Positions 12,003-22,202 of a stretch of 64,000 nt of DNA are shown here, one piece after another. Location: positions 806,001-870,000 of the forward strand of contig NZ_CP043727.1 in assembly GCF_009831415.1 (NCBI RefSeq), in the 5' to 3' direction. The translations under genes were made by a program, and so were the position numbers. This stretch comes from Yersinia canariae. GTDB lineage: Bacteria; Pseudomonadota; Gammaproteobacteria; Enterobacterales; Enterobacteriaceae. Each line of letters opens with the position of its first letter. Position 1 is the first letter of the stretch. The notes below the pieces were generated by a model, which saw nothing but the letters and a program-made list of their open reading frames with translations, searched no databases and had not been told where the DNA came from.

Positions 12003-12959
12003 ATGTTTGAACACAACTTAGTAACCGACAGTCAAGTGACGAAAAAGGAAGGTAGTGATGTTCATTTACGCAGTGTCGACCTCAATCTATTAACTGTTTT
12101 CGATGCTGTGATGCAAATGCATAATGTGACACGTGCAGCCCAGTTATTGGGTATGTCCCAGCCCGCCGTGAGTAACGCGGTTGCCCGTCTTAAGGTCATG
12201 TTTAATGATGAACTGTTCGTCCGCTATGGTCGGGGCATTCAGCCAACCGCCAGAGCGCGTCAGCTTTTTGGCCCGGTCCGACAGGCACTACAATTAGTCC
12301 AAAATGAGTTGCCATGTGCGGGGTTTGAAGCCAAAAGCAGCGGGCGAGTATTTAATTTATCTATTTGTAGTCCTTTAGATATCAGGTTGACAGCACAAAT
12401 TATACAGCGGGTTAATCAATTAGCCCCTAATGTTCAGCTCATTATTAGATCTTATCTTAATGAGAATGTTGAACATCAGTTACGTTATCAAGAGACTGAG
12501 TTTGTTATAGGTTATACGCAGTTTGAGCGAGCCGACTTTCATGATATATCATTATCCAATGATGAGTCGGTTTTAGCTGTATCTAAAGATCATCCGCGGA
12601 TTGATAATTCAATTACTCAAGAACAACTCCTTTCTGAATTACATGCGGTTGTCTCTTTGGAGAAAATGGGTTCTTTCAGTGAGTTTTATTATGAATCCAC
12701 CATCAGCACCCAAACTATTGCTTATGAAAGTACTGATATGAATAGTGTGCTGAATATTGTATCTCAAACTAGCTATGTCGCAATTGCTCCTCGCTGGTTG
12801 GTTCAAACATACAGTGAGACCCTTAATCTGAAGCTTATTCCACTGCCTTGGGAGCAGGCCTTCCGTCCATATTATCTCACTTGGCATGAATCTACTGCCA
12901 GAGATAAAGGGCATCTGTGGATGAGAGAACTACTCAGTCAACTTAGTATTCCTTCTTAA
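12003..12959 (+). CDS. leuO: LysR-type regulator LeuO
   Basis: A 318-aa LysR-family transcription factor. The N-terminal winged helix (about residues 20-80) contains [32 protein letters not shown] and [16 protein letters not shown], almost the same as E. coli LeuO; the rest is the periplasmic-binding-like effector domain. LeuO is a global antagonist of H-NS silencing and acts on leu, bgl, pilus and CRISPR/cas genes in enterobacteria. The ATG at 12003 was preferred over the GTG at 11991 because GGAG lies 6 bases before it. The gene is divergent from leuLABCD, the ancestral arrangement. Confidence 0.95.
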   Translation: MFEHNLVTDSQVTKKEGSDVHLRSVDLNLLTVFDAVMQMHNVTRAAQLLGMSQPAVSNAVARLKVMFNDELFVRYGRGIQPTARARQLFGPVRQALQLVQNELPCAGFEAKSSGRVFNLSICSPLDIRLTAQIIQRVNQLAPNVQLIIRSYLNENVEHQLRYQETEFVIGYTQFERADFHDISLSNDESVLAVSKDHPRIDNSITQEQLLSELHAVVSLEKMGSFSEFYYESTISTQTIAYESTDMNSVLNIVSQTSYVAIAPRWLVQTYSETLNLKLIPLPWEQAFRPYYLTWHESTARDKGHLWMRELLSQLSIPS

Positions 12960-12974
12960 TTATTGTCGTTAAGA

Positions 12975-13009
12975 CCTGCTGCTGAAATAATCTTGTTCTC
13001 AGCAGCAGG
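12975..13009 (+). terminator. Strong hairpin after leuO
   Basis: CCTGCTGCTGA and TCAGCAGCAGG form a perfect 11-bp stem with a 13-base loop, 15 bases after the leuO stop. There is no T-run, so it may block 3' decay rather than terminate on its own. Confidence 0.55.
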
Positions 13010-13200
13010 CAAGGGTAGCAACTGAATTAAAATGAATATTTCTTGGGTTCAATTATTATCCCATCCCGCAAAACATTCTTATCTGCTTTTAACTCTTCCC
13101 CGTGGTTGTGACTGCTGTATTTTTCGTCAAAATCTATTTCAGCTCACACTTCTGCGCTGAATTTTGTTTGCCATAGCTCATAGAGTGAGTAGACTGCGCG

Positions 13201-13238
13201 AAAAAAAGTGAACGCCTGTAAGCTGAAAGCTAACAGGC
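13201..13238 (-). terminator. Intrinsic terminator-like hairpin on the minus strand
   Basis: GCCTGT-A-AGCT and AGCT-A-ACAGGC (13214-13238) form a 10-bp stem with one mismatch and a GAA loop. On the minus strand it is followed by GTTCAC and then seven T (13207-13201); on the plus strand by AAAAAA. No minus-strand gene ends here. Confidence 0.5.
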
Positions 13239-13248
13239 AAAAAAGTAG

Positions 13249-13257
13249 TGGTATACT
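13249..13257 (+). promoter_or_regulatory. Extended -10 promoter for the AMP-forming ligase
   Basis: TGGTATACT is an extended -10 element 34 bases before the ligase start codon. No good -35 box is seen; the hairpin at 13214-13238 occupies the place. Confidence 0.4.
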
Positions 13258-13290
13258 TTAACGAAGGATTTATCAGCGAGCTGCGATGTT

Positions 13291-15090
13291 ATGACCCCAA
13301 TATTAGATAAATACCACCTTGTGCGCCGTTTGCGCCAACAAATAAGCCAGAGAACTGACAAGGTAGCTTTCCGTGAATGGTCACCAGAGGGTGAAAATCA
13401 GCTCACTTGGCGGCAGATTGATGCTCATGTGACGCGGATTTCAGCTGCTTTATTGTCCTTGGGGGTCGCAATCCAAGAGCGTATTGGGATTTTTGCTAAT
13501 AACAGCATGGCGTGGTCGCTGGCAGATTTAGCTATTTTACAATTACGCGGCGTGAGTGTTCCGCTGTATGCCACCAACACAACGGCTCAAGCTGCTTACG
13601 TAATCAATGATGCTGACATGCGCATTTTGTTTGTCGGCGGACAAACACAGTTTGATGTTGCTATCACACTCAAGTCGCTGTGCCCGCAGCTCAGCAAGAT
13701 TGTTGTATTAGACCCCCAAGTTGATTTACGTGGCTGTGAATATGCCCAACATTTAGCTGATTTTGAACAGCAGCCAGATGCAATACAACAGCATCTATTG
13801 ACTGCGCGTATAGAAGGTTGTGATTTAGACGACTTATTCACCTTGATTTATACCTCGGGTACTACGGGGGAGCCAAAGGGTGTGATGCTGGAGTACCGGA
13901 ATATGGCGGCCCAGCTCCATTTACATGACCAGCGCTTAACCCTGACATCTGAAGATACTTCTCTGAGTTTCCTGCCGCTGTCTCATGTTTTTGAGCGCGC
14001 CTGGAGTTTCTATGTCATGCATACCGGTGCACAAAATGTGTATATCAGTGACACAAATTGGGTGCGCGCAGCGATGCAAGCAGTAAAACCGACAGTCATG
14101 TGTGCAGTTCCCCGTTTCTACGAGAAAGTGTTCAGTGCCATTAATGACAAAGTTGCGCAGGCAAAATGGCACCGCCAGATGCTATTTCGTTGGGCGGTAG
14201 GATGTGGTGAGCGAAAATTCCAAACTTTGCAACGTGGGCAAACATTATCGTGGTTATCTGAACAGAAATACAAACTGGCAGATCGTTTGGTATTGAGCAA
14301 GTTACGCGGGGTTTTGGGCGGCAAAGTGCGTTTCTTACCAGCCGCAGGCGCACGCCTTGATGACAATATCATTCTGTTTTTCCAGGCGATTGGCATCAAC
14401 ATCAAGTACGGTTATGGCATGACCGAAACCTGCGCTACCGTCTCTTGTTGGGAAGAGAAAGACTTCCGCTTTGGCTCTATCGGCAAGCCGTTGCCGGGGA
14501 TCGAAGTCCGTCTGGGCGCTGAAAGCGAAATCCAGGTGCGTGGCCCGATTGTGATGCGCGGTTATTTCAATAAACCCCAAGATACCGCCGACTCTTTCAC
14601 CGAAGATGGCTGGCTCAAAACAGGTGATGCGGGGGCATTGGATGCTCAGGGGAATTTATTTATCACTGAGCGGCTGAAAGATTTGATGAAAACATCTGGC
14701 GGGAAATACATTGCGCCACAGATGATTGAAGGCACGCTGGGGCAGGATCGCTTTATCGAGCAGATTGCCATCATTGCCGATACCCGTAAATTTGTTTCGG
14801 CGCTGATTGTCCCGTGTTTCGAGTCACTGGAAGAATATGCGCATTCAATAAACCTGAAATACCATGACAGGTTAGAACTGCTACGCCACAGCCATATTGT
14901 CAGTTTGTTCGAGCAACGGCTAAAAGATATGCAAAAAGAGCTGGCAAAGTTCGAGCAAGTTAAGCGTTTTACTCTGTTGCCACAGGCATTCACTATGGAA
15001 ACGGGCGAATTAACTCCGACCATGAAATTACGCCGTAAAATCATTCTCCAGCGTTATCAGAATGAAATTGATTCCATGTACCGCGATTAG
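13291..15090 (+). CDS. AMP-forming acyl-CoA ligase, FAA1-like
   Basis: A 599-aa member of the adenylate-forming (ANL) superfamily, closest in pattern to long-chain fatty acid-CoA ligases (FAA1/COG1022). The ATP loop YTSGTTGEPKGVML is near residue 190, the adenine motif GYGMTETCATVS near 373, the TGD motif LKTGDAG near 445, and the hinge/C-terminal lysine region ERLKDLMKTSGGKYIAP near 460. It should join an acyl group to CoA through acyl-AMP; the acyl substrate cannot be read from sequence. No membrane segment is evident. The gene stands alone between leuO and ilvI, which are neighbours in E. coli, so it is an insertion or a lineage-specific gene. The start has only a weak ribosome site. Confidence 0.85.
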   Translation: MTPILDKYHLVRRLRQQISQRTDKVAFREWSPEGENQLTWRQIDAHVTRISAALLSLGVAIQERIGIFANNSMAWSLADLAILQLRGVSVPLYATNTTAQAAYVINDADMRILFVGGQTQFDVAITLKSLCPQLSKIVVLDPQVDLRGCEYAQHLADFEQQPDAIQQHLLTARIEGCDLDDLFTLIYTSGTTGEPKGVMLEYRNMAAQLHLHDQRLTLTSEDTSLSFLPLSHVFERAWSFYVMHTGAQNVYISDTNWVRAAMQAVKPTVMCAVPRFYEKVFSAINDKVAQAKWHRQMLFRWAVGCGERKFQTLQRGQTLSWLSEQKYKLADRLVLSKLRGVLGGKVRFLPAAGARLDDNIILFFQAIGINIKYGYGMTETCATVSCWEEKDFRFGSIGKPLPGIEVRLGAESEIQVRGPIVMRGYFNKPQDTADSFTEDGWLKTGDAGALDAQGNLFITERLKDLMKTSGGKYIAPQMIEGTLGQDRFIEQIAIIADTRKFVSALIVPCFESLEEYAHSINLKYHDRLELLRHSHIVSLFEQRLKDMQKELAKFEQVKRFTLLPQAFTMETGELTPTMKLRRKIILQRYQNEIDSMYRD

Positions 15091-15110
15091 CCTATCAATA
15101 TTTCCCTGCA

Positions 15111-15154
15111 ACAGCCTGTATCTACCTAAGGATAGAGGCTGTCGCTGATTTTTT
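15111..15154 (+). terminator. Terminator of the AMP-forming ligase gene
   Basis: ACAGCCT (15111-15117) and AGGCTGT (15136-15142) pair, with an inner TATC/GATA extension, and a run of six T follows at 15149-15154. Confidence 0.75.
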
Positions 15155-15539
15155 GACCATTCGTCTCCCATCCTCGCTATTTTTGCCTGGTTTCTATTAT
15201 TTTACTGTCTCCAATCAGTAAAAATTCTCAGCCTGATTTAGTTCTATAATTGGCGGTCAAAGCGGTGTGAAAAACAAGGCTGTGGAGACTCAGGCAGTGT
15301 TTTATTTTTTGTGATGAGGGTAAATCCAGTTTTTGACCAACACAATTGCCTTTAATGTAGATAATTGCTGTTTGCCTGCCAGAAATTCTGACGTTATGTT
15401 AATAAGTTAGTTATGTTAATAAACATCAGAACTATAACAACAAAGAATAGGAATACGGGGCGTTGTGCCTTTCCTACCGGATTTCGTGGAAATGATTTCC
15501 CGTTATCCAATGAGCAAACTAAGCCTGGAGGCAAAACCC
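15155..15539 (+). promoter_or_regulatory. ilvIH upstream region
   Basis: About 385 bases without a gene, AT-rich, with TTATGTTAATAA-like repeats near 15394-15424. In E. coli ilvIH is driven from a promoter with several upstream Lrp sites; the length and composition fit that picture but no site could be fixed. An in-frame ATG upstream of the chosen ilvI start lies here and is probably not used. Confidence 0.4.
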
Positions 15540-17267
15540 ATGGAGATGTTGTCAGGAGCCGAGATGGTGGTCCGATCGTTAATCGATCAGGGCGTTAAGC
15601 ATGTATTCGGTTATCCCGGCGGGGCCGTACTTGATATCTACGATGCCCTGCACACGGTCGGAGGCATCGATCACGTGCTGGTGCGCCACGAACAAGGTGC
15701 GGTTCACATGGCCGATGGTTATGCGCGCGCAACGGGCGAGGTTGGCGTCGTACTTGTCACGTCTGGCCCTGGTGCGACTAATGCGATTACCGGCATTGCA
15801 ACGGCGTATATGGATTCAGTGCCGATGGTGGTGCTTTCTGGTCAGGTACCTAGCTCACTGATTGGCTACGATGCTTTTCAAGAATGTGACATGGTGGGTA
15901 TCTCCCGCCCGGTGGTGAAACACAGTTTCCTCGTTAAACGCACCGAAGACATCCCAACTGTATTAAAAAAAGCATTTTATCTGGCCTCGACAGGTCGTCC
16001 AGGCCCGGTGGTTATCGACCTGCCAAAAGACATTGTTGGCCCGGCGGTAAAAATGCCTTATGCCTATCCGGAACAGGTTAGTTTGCGCTCTTATAATCCG
16101 ACGGTGCAAGGCCATCGCGGGCAGATTAAACGCGCGCTGCAAACCATTCTGGCGGCGAAACGGCCTATTATGTATGTCGGCGGCGGGGCCATTAACTCTG
16201 CTTGTCATGAAGAGTTATTGGCTTTAGCAGAAAAGCTTAATATACCGGTCACCAGTTCCTTGATGGGATTGGGTAGCTTCCCAGGCACACATCGCCAAAG
16301 TGTGGGGATGCTGGGGATGCACGGGACGTTTGAGGCCAATATGGCCATGCATAACACGGATCTTATTTTTGCCGTAGGTGTGCGTTTCGATGACCGCACC
16401 ACCAATAATCTGGCGAAATATTGCCCGAATGCCACTGTGGTACACATTGATATAGACCCAACTTCCATATCAAAAACCGTAGAAGCTGATATTCCAATTG
16501 TCGGTGATGCCAAACAAGTTCTGACGCAAATGCTGGATTTATTGCCTCAACTTGATTGCGCGCAAGATTTTGATAGTTTACGGGATTGGTGGCAATCCAT
16601 TGAGCAATGGCGTGCCCGTGATTGCCTGAGTTACAGCCGAGACAGTGGCAAAATCAAGCCGCAGGCGGTAATTGAGACACTGCATCGCCTGACCAAAGGT
16701 GATGCTTATGTCACCTCGGATGTCGGCCAACATCAAATGTTCGCCGCACTCTACTATCCATTTGATAAACCACGCCATTGGATCAACTCAGGCGGCCTGG
16801 GCACCATGGGCTTTGGTCTGCCAGCGGCCCTTGGGGTGAAACTGGCGCTACCGGATGAAACTGTGGTGTGTGTCACCGGTGATGGCAGTATCCAAATGAA
16901 TATTCAGGAATTATCTACTGCACTGCAATACAACTTGCCCGTGTTGGTCTTGAACCTGAACAACCGCTATCTCGGGATGGTGAAGCAGTGGCAGGATATG
17001 ATTTATTCTGGTCGGCATTCACAGTCTTACATGGATTCTCTGCCTGATTTTGTCAAACTGGCCGAAGCATATGGTCATATTGGCGTTTCCATTCGCACAC
17101 CTGATGAGCTGGAAAGCAAACTGGCCGATGCTTTGAAGCAATTATCCGAGACGAATCGTCTGGTATTTGTGGATGTCACTGTCGATGAAACAGAGCATGT
17201 TTACCCAATGCAAATTCGCGGTGGTGGCATGGACGAAATGTGGCTTAGTAAAACGGAGAGGACATAA
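15540..17267 (+). CDS. ilvI: Acetolactate synthase III large subunit
   Basis: A 575-aa thiamine diphosphate enzyme that makes acetolactate and acetohydroxybutyrate for valine, leucine and isoleucine. Seen are the ThDP glutamate region [18 protein letters not shown], the FAD/regulatory middle domain, and the ThDP-Mg motif from [11 protein letters not shown] to NLNN near the C-terminus. The start [14 protein letters not shown] follows GGAGG by 8 bases and matches E. coli IlvI; a 25-codon upstream extension is rejected. ilvH follows after two bases. Valine feedback acts through IlvH. Confidence 0.96.
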   Translation: MEMLSGAEMVVRSLIDQGVKHVFGYPGGAVLDIYDALHTVGGIDHVLVRHEQGAVHMADGYARATGEVGVVLVTSGPGATNAITGIATAYMDSVPMVVLSGQVPSSLIGYDAFQECDMVGISRPVVKHSFLVKRTEDIPTVLKKAFYLASTGRPGPVVIDLPKDIVGPAVKMPYAYPEQVSLRSYNPTVQGHRGQIKRALQTILAAKRPIMYVGGGAINSACHEELLALAEKLNIPVTSSLMGLGSFPGTHRQSVGMLGMHGTFEANMAMHNTDLIFAVGVRFDDRTTNNLAKYCPNATVVHIDIDPTSISKTVEADIPIVGDAKQVLTQMLDLLPQLDCAQDFDSLRDWWQSIEQWRARDCLSYSRDSGKIKPQAVIETLHRLTKGDAYVTSDVGQHQMFAALYYPFDKPRHWINSGGLGTMGFGLPAALGVKLALPDETVVCVTGDGSIQMNIQELSTALQYNLPVLVLNLNNRYLGMVKQWQDMIYSGRHSQSYMDSLPDFVKLAEAYGHIGVSIRTPDELESKLADALKQLSETNRLVFVDVTVDETEHVYPMQIRGGGMDEMWLSKTERT

Positions 17268-17269
17268 CT

Positions 17270-17764
17270 ATGCGCCGCCGGATTTTATCAGTTCTGCTGG
17301 AAAACGAATCAGGTGCTCTATCACGAGTCGTGGGCCTGTTTTCTCAGCGCGGTTATAACATTGAAAGTTTGACGGTCGCGCCTACCGATGATCCCACGTT
17401 GTCGAGAATGACCATCCAAACCGTGGGTGATGCCAAGGTTCTGGAACAGATTGAAAAACAGCTACATAAGCTGGTGGATGTATTGCGTGTTAGCGAGTTG
17501 GTTTCAGGTTCACATGTTGAACGCGAAATCATGTTGGTAAAATTGCAGGCCAGCGGTTACGGGCGTGAAGAGGTGAAGCGCTGCGCTGAAATCTTCCGTG
17601 GGCAGATTGTGGATGTGACCGCCACGCTCTATACCGTGCAGCTGGCGGGCACCAGTGACAAACTGGATGCATTTTTAAATGCGGTGCGAGAAGTGGCCGA
17701 AATTGTTGAGGTTGCTCGCTCCGGTATTGTTGGTGTATCCCGTGGTGACAAGATCATGCGCTAA
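17270..17764 (+). CDS. ilvH: Acetolactate synthase III regulatory subunit
   Basis: A 164-aa regulatory partner of IlvI. The N-terminal ACT domain begins [18 protein letters not shown] and contains [13 protein letters not shown], which forms the valine-binding site; the C-terminal domain holds the remaining dimer contacts. Only two bases separate it from ilvI, and a strong terminator follows, so ilvIH is a two-gene operon. Confidence 0.96.
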   Translation: MRRRILSVLLENESGALSRVVGLFSQRGYNIESLTVAPTDDPTLSRMTIQTVGDAKVLEQIEKQLHKLVDVLRVSELVSGSHVEREIMLVKLQASGYGREEVKRCAEIFRGQIVDVTATLYTVQLAGTSDKLDAFLNAVREVAEIVEVARSGIVGVSRGDKIMR

Positions 17765-17801
17765 TCATGGTGATTAATACTGACTAATCTCCAATTATCA
17801 G

Positions 17802-17829
17802 GCTCAGCAGACATGCTGGGCTTTTTTTT
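17802..17829 (+). terminator. ilvIH terminator
   Basis: GCTCAGCA and TGCTGGGC pair over 8 bp (one G-U) with loop GACA, followed by eight T. Confidence 0.9.
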
Positions 17830-17972
17830 CTTATTTTTTAACCTAGATAGCGTTATATGGCAGTTAAAGCGGTTGCTCAATAATGAGATCTGCTGTTAGA
17901 TCATATCCATGGTTAAACTATGTCTATTAGTTTAGCCTCAACGTTATTTTATTAGGTATATAAGGGGTCAAT

Positions 17973-18977
17973 GTGAAACTGGATGAAATCGCGCGCCTTG
18001 CGGGCGTTTCGCGCACTACGGCCAGTTATGTCATTAATGGCAAAGCGAAACAGTACCGGGTCAGCGATAAAACAGTAGACAAAGTTATGGCGGTTGTCAG
18101 GGAACATAACTATCACCCAAATGCTGTTGCAGCAGGGCTGCGCGCGGGCAGAACCCGTTCGATAGGTTTGGTGATCCCGGATTTGGAAAATACCAGCTAC
18201 ACCCGTATTGCTAATTATCTGGAGCGTCAGGCTCGTCAACGGGGTTATCAACTTCTGATCGCCTGTTCTGAAGATCAACCAGATAATGAAATGCGTTGTA
18301 TCGAGCACTTGTTACAGCGGCAGGTTGACGCCATCATCGTTTCCACAGCTCTGCCACCTGAGCACCCTTTTTACCAGCGCTGGGCAAATGATCCATTACC
18401 GATAATCGCGCTTGATCGCGCACTGGATCGGGAGCATTTCATTAGTGTTGTCGGTGCGGATCAAGAAGATGCACAGATGTTGGCGCAAGAACTGCGCTCA
18501 TTCCCGGCAGAGTCGGTCTTGTATCTGGGCGCGTTGCCAGAATTGTCGGTCAGTTTCCTGCGGGAGATGGGGTTCCGTGAGGCGTGGAAAGACGATCCGC
18601 GCAAGGTTGATTACCTGTATGCCAACAGCTACGAGCGCGAAGCTGCCGGTGCGCTGTTCGCTGAATGGCTGAAGACCCATCCCATGCCACAGGCGCTGTT
18701 TACGACCTCATTTCAGCTATTGCAGGGCGTCATGGATGTCACTTTAAAACAAAGCGGGCGTCTACCCAGTGATCTGGCTATTGCCACTTTTGGTGATAAT
18801 GAACTGTTGGATTTCCTCGAATGCCCGGTATTAGCAGTCGCGCAGCGCCACCGGGATGTTGCTGAGAGGGTACTGGAACTGGTATTAGCCAGCTTAGATG
18901 AGCCTCATAAGCCAAAACCGGGGTTGACCCGAATTCGCCGCAATTTATTCCGTCGCGGTAGCTTAAGCCGCAAATAA
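17973..18977 (+). CDS. cra: Catabolite repressor/activator Cra (FruR)
   Basis: A 334-aa LacI/GalR-family regulator. The helix-turn-helix and hinge helix are seen at the N-terminus ([20 protein letters not shown]), followed by the sugar-binding core with [20 protein letters not shown]. Cra binds fructose phosphates and switches genes of glycolysis and gluconeogenesis, including the pdh genes found later in this window in E. coli. The start is GTG with AAGGGG 5 bases upstream. It lies alone between the ilvIH terminator and a strong hairpin. Confidence 0.96.
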   Translation: MKLDEIARLAGVSRTTASYVINGKAKQYRVSDKTVDKVMAVVREHNYHPNAVAAGLRAGRTRSIGLVIPDLENTSYTRIANYLERQARQRGYQLLIACSEDQPDNEMRCIEHLLQRQVDAIIVSTALPPEHPFYQRWANDPLPIIALDRALDREHFISVVGADQEDAQMLAQELRSFPAESVLYLGALPELSVSFLREMGFREAWKDDPRKVDYLYANSYEREAAGALFAEWLKTHPMPQALFTTSFQLLQGVMDVTLKQSGRLPSDLAIATFGDNELLDFLECPVLAVAQRHRDVAERVLELVLASLDEPHKPKPGLTRIRRNLFRRGSLSRK

Positions 18978-18991
18978 TCTACGCTTTAGTA

Positions 18992-19017
18992 AATCAGGGC
19001 CATCTGTGGCCCTGATT
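18992..19017. terminator. Hairpin between convergent cra and alaE
   Basis: AATCAGGGCCA and TGGCCCTGATT form a perfect 11-bp stem with loop TCTG. Placed between converging genes, it can serve both strands; T-runs are weak. Confidence 0.65.
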
Positions 19018-19038
19018 GCAATTCACAACAATCAAATA

Positions 19039-19479
19039 TTAGACGTAACCTGCGACGCGAAACAGCCTGCGGCAATACTCCAAAAAATAACCATAAGCCA
19101 CACCCATTGCCATTGAAACCAAGGCGTTACTCGCGACTGCCGTGGTTATTTGTTCTAAATCCGCACCAACAGACCACAGAATTAAGGCATAGACTGGCGA
19201 CTGGAAGCTGACATAAGCCAGTAAGTCGGCAAGGTTCCTCGCCCACATATGCTCTCCCGCATGGCGACGCGCAAAACGGATGAACGCATCACGATACACA
19301 CCGTAGGGCCAGGCAATAAGGATGTTAACCGGAATCGAAACCAGCCGAGAAGAGAGTGATTGTTGGAATGTCATTCCAGAAATCGCTATTTCAATTACCA
19401 TGCCGATGACAAAACAATACACCACAAGTGCAAAAGTATCGGCTGCGGCACTACGCAGACGGGACCCAGTTGAAAACAT
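19039..19479 (-). CDS. alaE: L-alanine exporter AlaE
   Basis: A 146-aa inner membrane protein with four hydrophobic segments. [50 protein letters not shown] and the end [14 protein letters not shown] match E. coli AlaE, which exports excess L-alanine. The second ATG was chosen as start because GGGAG lies 8 bases before it and it matches the E. coli N-terminus MFS; the first ATG two codons earlier has too short a spacing. It stands alone, converging on cra. In E. coli alaE is elsewhere on the chromosome, so its place here is a local rearrangement. Confidence 0.88.
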   Translation of the reverse strand: MFSTGSRLRSAAADTFALVVYCFVIGMVIEIAISGMTFQQSLSSRLVSIPVNILIAWPYGVYRDAFIRFARRHAGEHMWARNLADLLAYVSFQSPVYALILWSVGADLEQITTAVASNALVSMAMGVAYGYFLEYCRRLFRVAGYV

Positions 19480-20310
19480 TGTCATTAACTCCCTAATTGG
19501 AGGAAAAATCTGCCAAAATATCCATCTCTGAGATTAATGACAGGTTTTATGTATTGCTCATTATTTGAATTGCAGGTGATTGTATTGTTATTTTGCTTTT
19601 TGTGTAGTTTACAGTGCTATTGTTTGTAATATAACCAGCTTAAAATTTTTATTTTTAACATTTGCCTGATTTTTATACTTTGTACTGTGAGGAATTGCGC
19701 TTTCTGTGGTTTTTTAAACGCCATTGCGAGTGTTTTTCGTTTAAAAACATGTGGTTATATATTTGGCTTGTTGGCTGGGTTGCGTTATACAGCAGAGAGG
19801 AAATTAAAAATAATCTGAGCAGTAAAATTAATTTACAGTCTTTTCCTAATTTAAGATTTATCTGTCTGAAGGTATTCATATTTCATCAATACCTAAAAAT
19901 AGGCACTAATAATTTATTTCAAAATAGATTAATTCTTATCGGTTAATTGAAGTAAAATGTCTGCCGAGTAACACTCGTTGTTATCAAGGGTATTATTGTA
20001 TTGCCGTCGATTTTGCTGCTGACTTCGCTACTTTTTCTTAGGAAACACCAGCCGCCGCGGGTTTTGTGCCCAAAGTGTGCAATTTTAAATCGTGCGATTT
20101 TCATACTAAAAATGAGACATTCCTTGCAGAAGGAAATAATGCGTCAATTAATTGACAATTTATTATTTATTTAAGTTGCCAAAATTACTGGTGGAAAATT
20201 AGCCCGTTTATCATGACGTTAATTTATATTCCAACCGCGAAAATAGCCCCTTATACGAGATATATCTCAAAAACCACCCATAAATATTGTCAAAGCGCAT
20301 CCGCTCTGGC
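19480..20310. other. Long AT-rich gap between alaE and the dcw promoter
   Basis: About 830 bases without a credible gene. One plus-strand frame of 94 codons (19662-19946) is low-complexity, AT-driven and without similarity to anything I know. An 11-codon frame at 20139-20174 has a good ribosome site. The divergent promoter of alaE should lie near the left end, but I could not fix it. Confidence 0.5.
20139..20174 (+). CDS. Possible 11-aa peptide upstream of mraZ
   Basis: ATG with AAGGA 5 bases upstream opens a frame reading MRQLIDNLLFI and then TAA. Three of eleven codons are TTA leucine. No terminator hairpin follows directly, so leader function is not shown. Could be chance in AT-rich DNA. 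Confidence 0.2.
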   Translation: MRQLIDNLLFI

Positions 20311-20340
20311 TTGACAAGGTTTTCATACCATCCGTAAACT
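20311..20340 (+). promoter_or_regulatory. dcw cluster promoter (Pmra)
   Basis: TTGACA (20311-20316), 18-base spacer, TAAACT (20335-20340). It precedes the MraZ repeats and mraZ as the E. coli Pmra promoter does. Confidence 0.75.
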
Positions 20341-20348
20341 CTTTAATG

Positions 20349-20373
20349 TGGGGATTTGTGGGGTAAAGTGGCG
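20349..20373 (+). promoter_or_regulatory. MraZ binding repeats
   Basis: TGGGG, TGGGG and TGGCG occur at 20349, 20359 and 20369, each separated by 5 bases. MraZ is known to bind TGGGN repeats spaced by 5 bases just after the mra promoter and to repress the cluster. Confidence 0.8.
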
Positions 20374-20401
20374 AATTGGGTCGTGAGGGGGTAACTCAGT
20401 C

Positions 20402-20860
20402 ATGTTTCGTGGGGCAACGATGGTTAACCTCGACAGCAAAGGGCGGCTTGCCGTACCTACCCGTTACCGGGATTTGCTGAATGAGGAATCGCAAGGCCAG
20501 ATGGTCTGTACCATAGACCTTCACCAACCATGCCTGTTGCTTTATACACTCCCTGCATGGGAAGTCATTGAACAAAAATTATCCCGGCTGTCGAGCATGA
20601 ATCCAGCTGAACGTCGAGTTCAGCGTTTGCTGCTTGGGCATGCCAGTGAATGTCAGATGGATGGCGCTGGGCGCTTACTGATCGCAGGAACATTGCGTCA
20701 GCACGCCGGGCTGAATAAAGAAGTGATGCTGGTTGGGCAGTTCAACAAGTTTGAACTGTGGGATGAACAGACCTGGTATCAACAAGTCAAGGATGACATC
20801 GACGCAGAACAGTCCACTCAGGAACCTTTATCTGAGCGGCTACAGGACTTATCGCTATAA
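20402..20860 (+). CDS. mraZ: Transcriptional regulator MraZ
   Basis: A 152-aa protein with two SpoVT/AbrB-like swapped-hairpin domains; the paired motifs [13 protein letters not shown] near residue 10 and [14 protein letters not shown] near residue 85 are the two DNA-binding copies. It forms a ring-shaped oligomer that represses its own cluster through the repeats just upstream. A G-rich ribosome site (GAGGGGG) lies about 10 bases before the ATG. It is the first gene of the dcw cluster, with rsmH two bases after. Confidence 0.96.
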   Translation: MFRGATMVNLDSKGRLAVPTRYRDLLNEESQGQMVCTIDLHQPCLLLYTLPAWEVIEQKLSRLSSMNPAERRVQRLLLGHASECQMDGAGRLLIAGTLRQHAGLNKEVMLVGQFNKFELWDEQTWYQQVKDDIDAEQSTQEPLSERLQDLSL

Positions 20861-20862
20861 GC

Positions 20863-21825
20863 ATGGTAGATAACAATCACATTGTAGATAACAACTACAA
20901 GCACACAAGCGTATTGCTGGATGAGGCGGTTAATGGCCTGAACATCCGTGATAACGGCATCTATATTGACGGAACTTTTGGCCGTGGTGGCCACTCGCGT
21001 CTGATTTTGTCCCAACTTGGGCCAGAAGGGCGTCTGATAGCCATAGATCGTGACCCACAAGCGATTGAAGCGGCAAAATCCATTACAGACCCACGTTTCT
21101 CTATCGTACATGGCCCGTTTTCTGATTTAGCGCATTATGTGCGGGAATTGGATTTAGTCGGCCGGATTAACGGTGTCTTGCTGGACTTGGGCGTCTCCTC
21201 CCCTCAATTAGATGATCCCGAGCGCGGTTTTTCTTTCATGCGCGATGGGCCATTGGATATGCGGATGGACCCAACCCGTGGAATATCAGCGGCCGAGTGG
21301 CTGATGAAAGCCAGCGCTGACGATATCGCTTGGGTTTTGAAAACTTTCGGTGAAGAGCGTTTTGCCAAACGTCTAGCCAAGGCCATTGTTGAGCGCAACC
21401 TCACTCAACCGATGACGCGCACCAAAGAGCTGGCCGATTTGATTGCCAACGCCAGCCCGTTCCGTGAGAAGCACAAACATCCTGCGACACGCAGTTTCCA
21501 GGCTATCCGTATCTATATCAATAGTGAGTTGGAAGAGATAGAGCGCGCGCTGGATGGTGCTCTTGAAGTTCTCGCCCCCGAAGGGCGTTTATCCGTCATT
21601 AGCTTCCACTCTCTTGAAGACCGCATTGTGAAAAACTTTATCCGTCATCACAGCCGTGGGCCACAGGTTCCGGCGGGCCTGCCATTGACGGAAGCCCAGT
21701 TACGCAGCATGGGTGGGCGCACATTAAAATCTGCTGGCAAGATGATGCCGCCAGATGCTGAAGTGGCCGAAAACCCACGAGCGCGTAGCTCGGTATTACG
21801 TTTTGCTGAGAGGGTTAAAGAGTGA
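20863..21825 (+). CDS. rsmH: 16S rRNA m4C1402 methyltransferase RsmH
   Basis: A 320-aa S-adenosylmethionine-dependent N4-cytosine methyltransferase (formerly MraW) acting on C1402 in the decoding centre of 16S rRNA. The SAM-binding segment [18 protein letters not shown], then [18 protein letters not shown] and the C-terminal [11 protein letters not shown] are typical. It overlaps ftsL by four bases (GTGA), showing translational coupling. Confidence 0.97.
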   Translation: MVDNNHIVDNNYKHTSVLLDEAVNGLNIRDNGIYIDGTFGRGGHSRLILSQLGPEGRLIAIDRDPQAIEAAKSITDPRFSIVHGPFSDLAHYVRELDLVGRINGVLLDLGVSSPQLDDPERGFSFMRDGPLDMRMDPTRGISAAEWLMKASADDIAWVLKTFGEERFAKRLAKAIVERNLTQPMTRTKELADLIANASPFREKHKHPATRSFQAIRIYINSELEEIERALDGALEVLAPEGRLSVISFHSLEDRIVKNFIRHHSRGPQVPAGLPLTEAQLRSMGGRTLKSAGKMMPPDAEVAENPRARSSVLRFAERVKE

Positions 21826-22142
21826 TAGGCAACGAACGCCACGGTTTAGTCGGAGTCATCGGCGGGGATTTATTCCGCAATGCGAAGCTCCCGTTAATTC
21901 TGCTGATTGCGGTGTTGGTGTCTGCCATTTTTGTTGTGACCACCGCCCACCGTACGCGTTTGCTGACCGCAGAGCGCGAGCAGTTGGTACTGGAACGAGA
22001 TGCACTGGATATTGAATGGCGCAACTTGATTCTGGAAGAAAACGCGTTGGGTGATCACAGCCGTGTTGAAAGTATCGCGACCGATAAGTTAATAATGCAA
22101 CATGTTGATCCATCACAAGAAAATATTGTGGTTCAACAATAG
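21822..22142 (+). CDS. ftsL: Cell division protein FtsL
   Basis: A 106-aa bitopic inner membrane protein: short cytoplasmic N-terminus, one membrane segment (about residues 23-42), then a periplasmic leucine-zipper-like coiled coil containing [20 protein letters not shown]. FtsL forms the FtsQLB complex that signals FtsWI. GTG start overlapping the rsmH stop. It is about 15 residues shorter than the E. coli protein at the N-terminus; an upstream start would lie inside rsmH. Confidence 0.94.
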   Translation: MIGNERHGLVGVIGGDLFRNAKLPLILLIAVLVSAIFVVTTAHRTRLLTAEREQLVLERDALDIEWRNLILEENALGDHSRVESIATDKLIMQHVDPSQENIVVQQ

Positions 22143-22202
22143 GTTTTTCCAATAAATAAAGGAATTTGTCGCCACCATGACTCTGAGTAGCCAAGGTAAC
22201 GC

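Noticed and set aside
19662..19946. 94-codon frame upstream of mraZ
   Set aside because: Low-complexity product driven by AT-rich DNA, no ribosome site, no recognisable domain.
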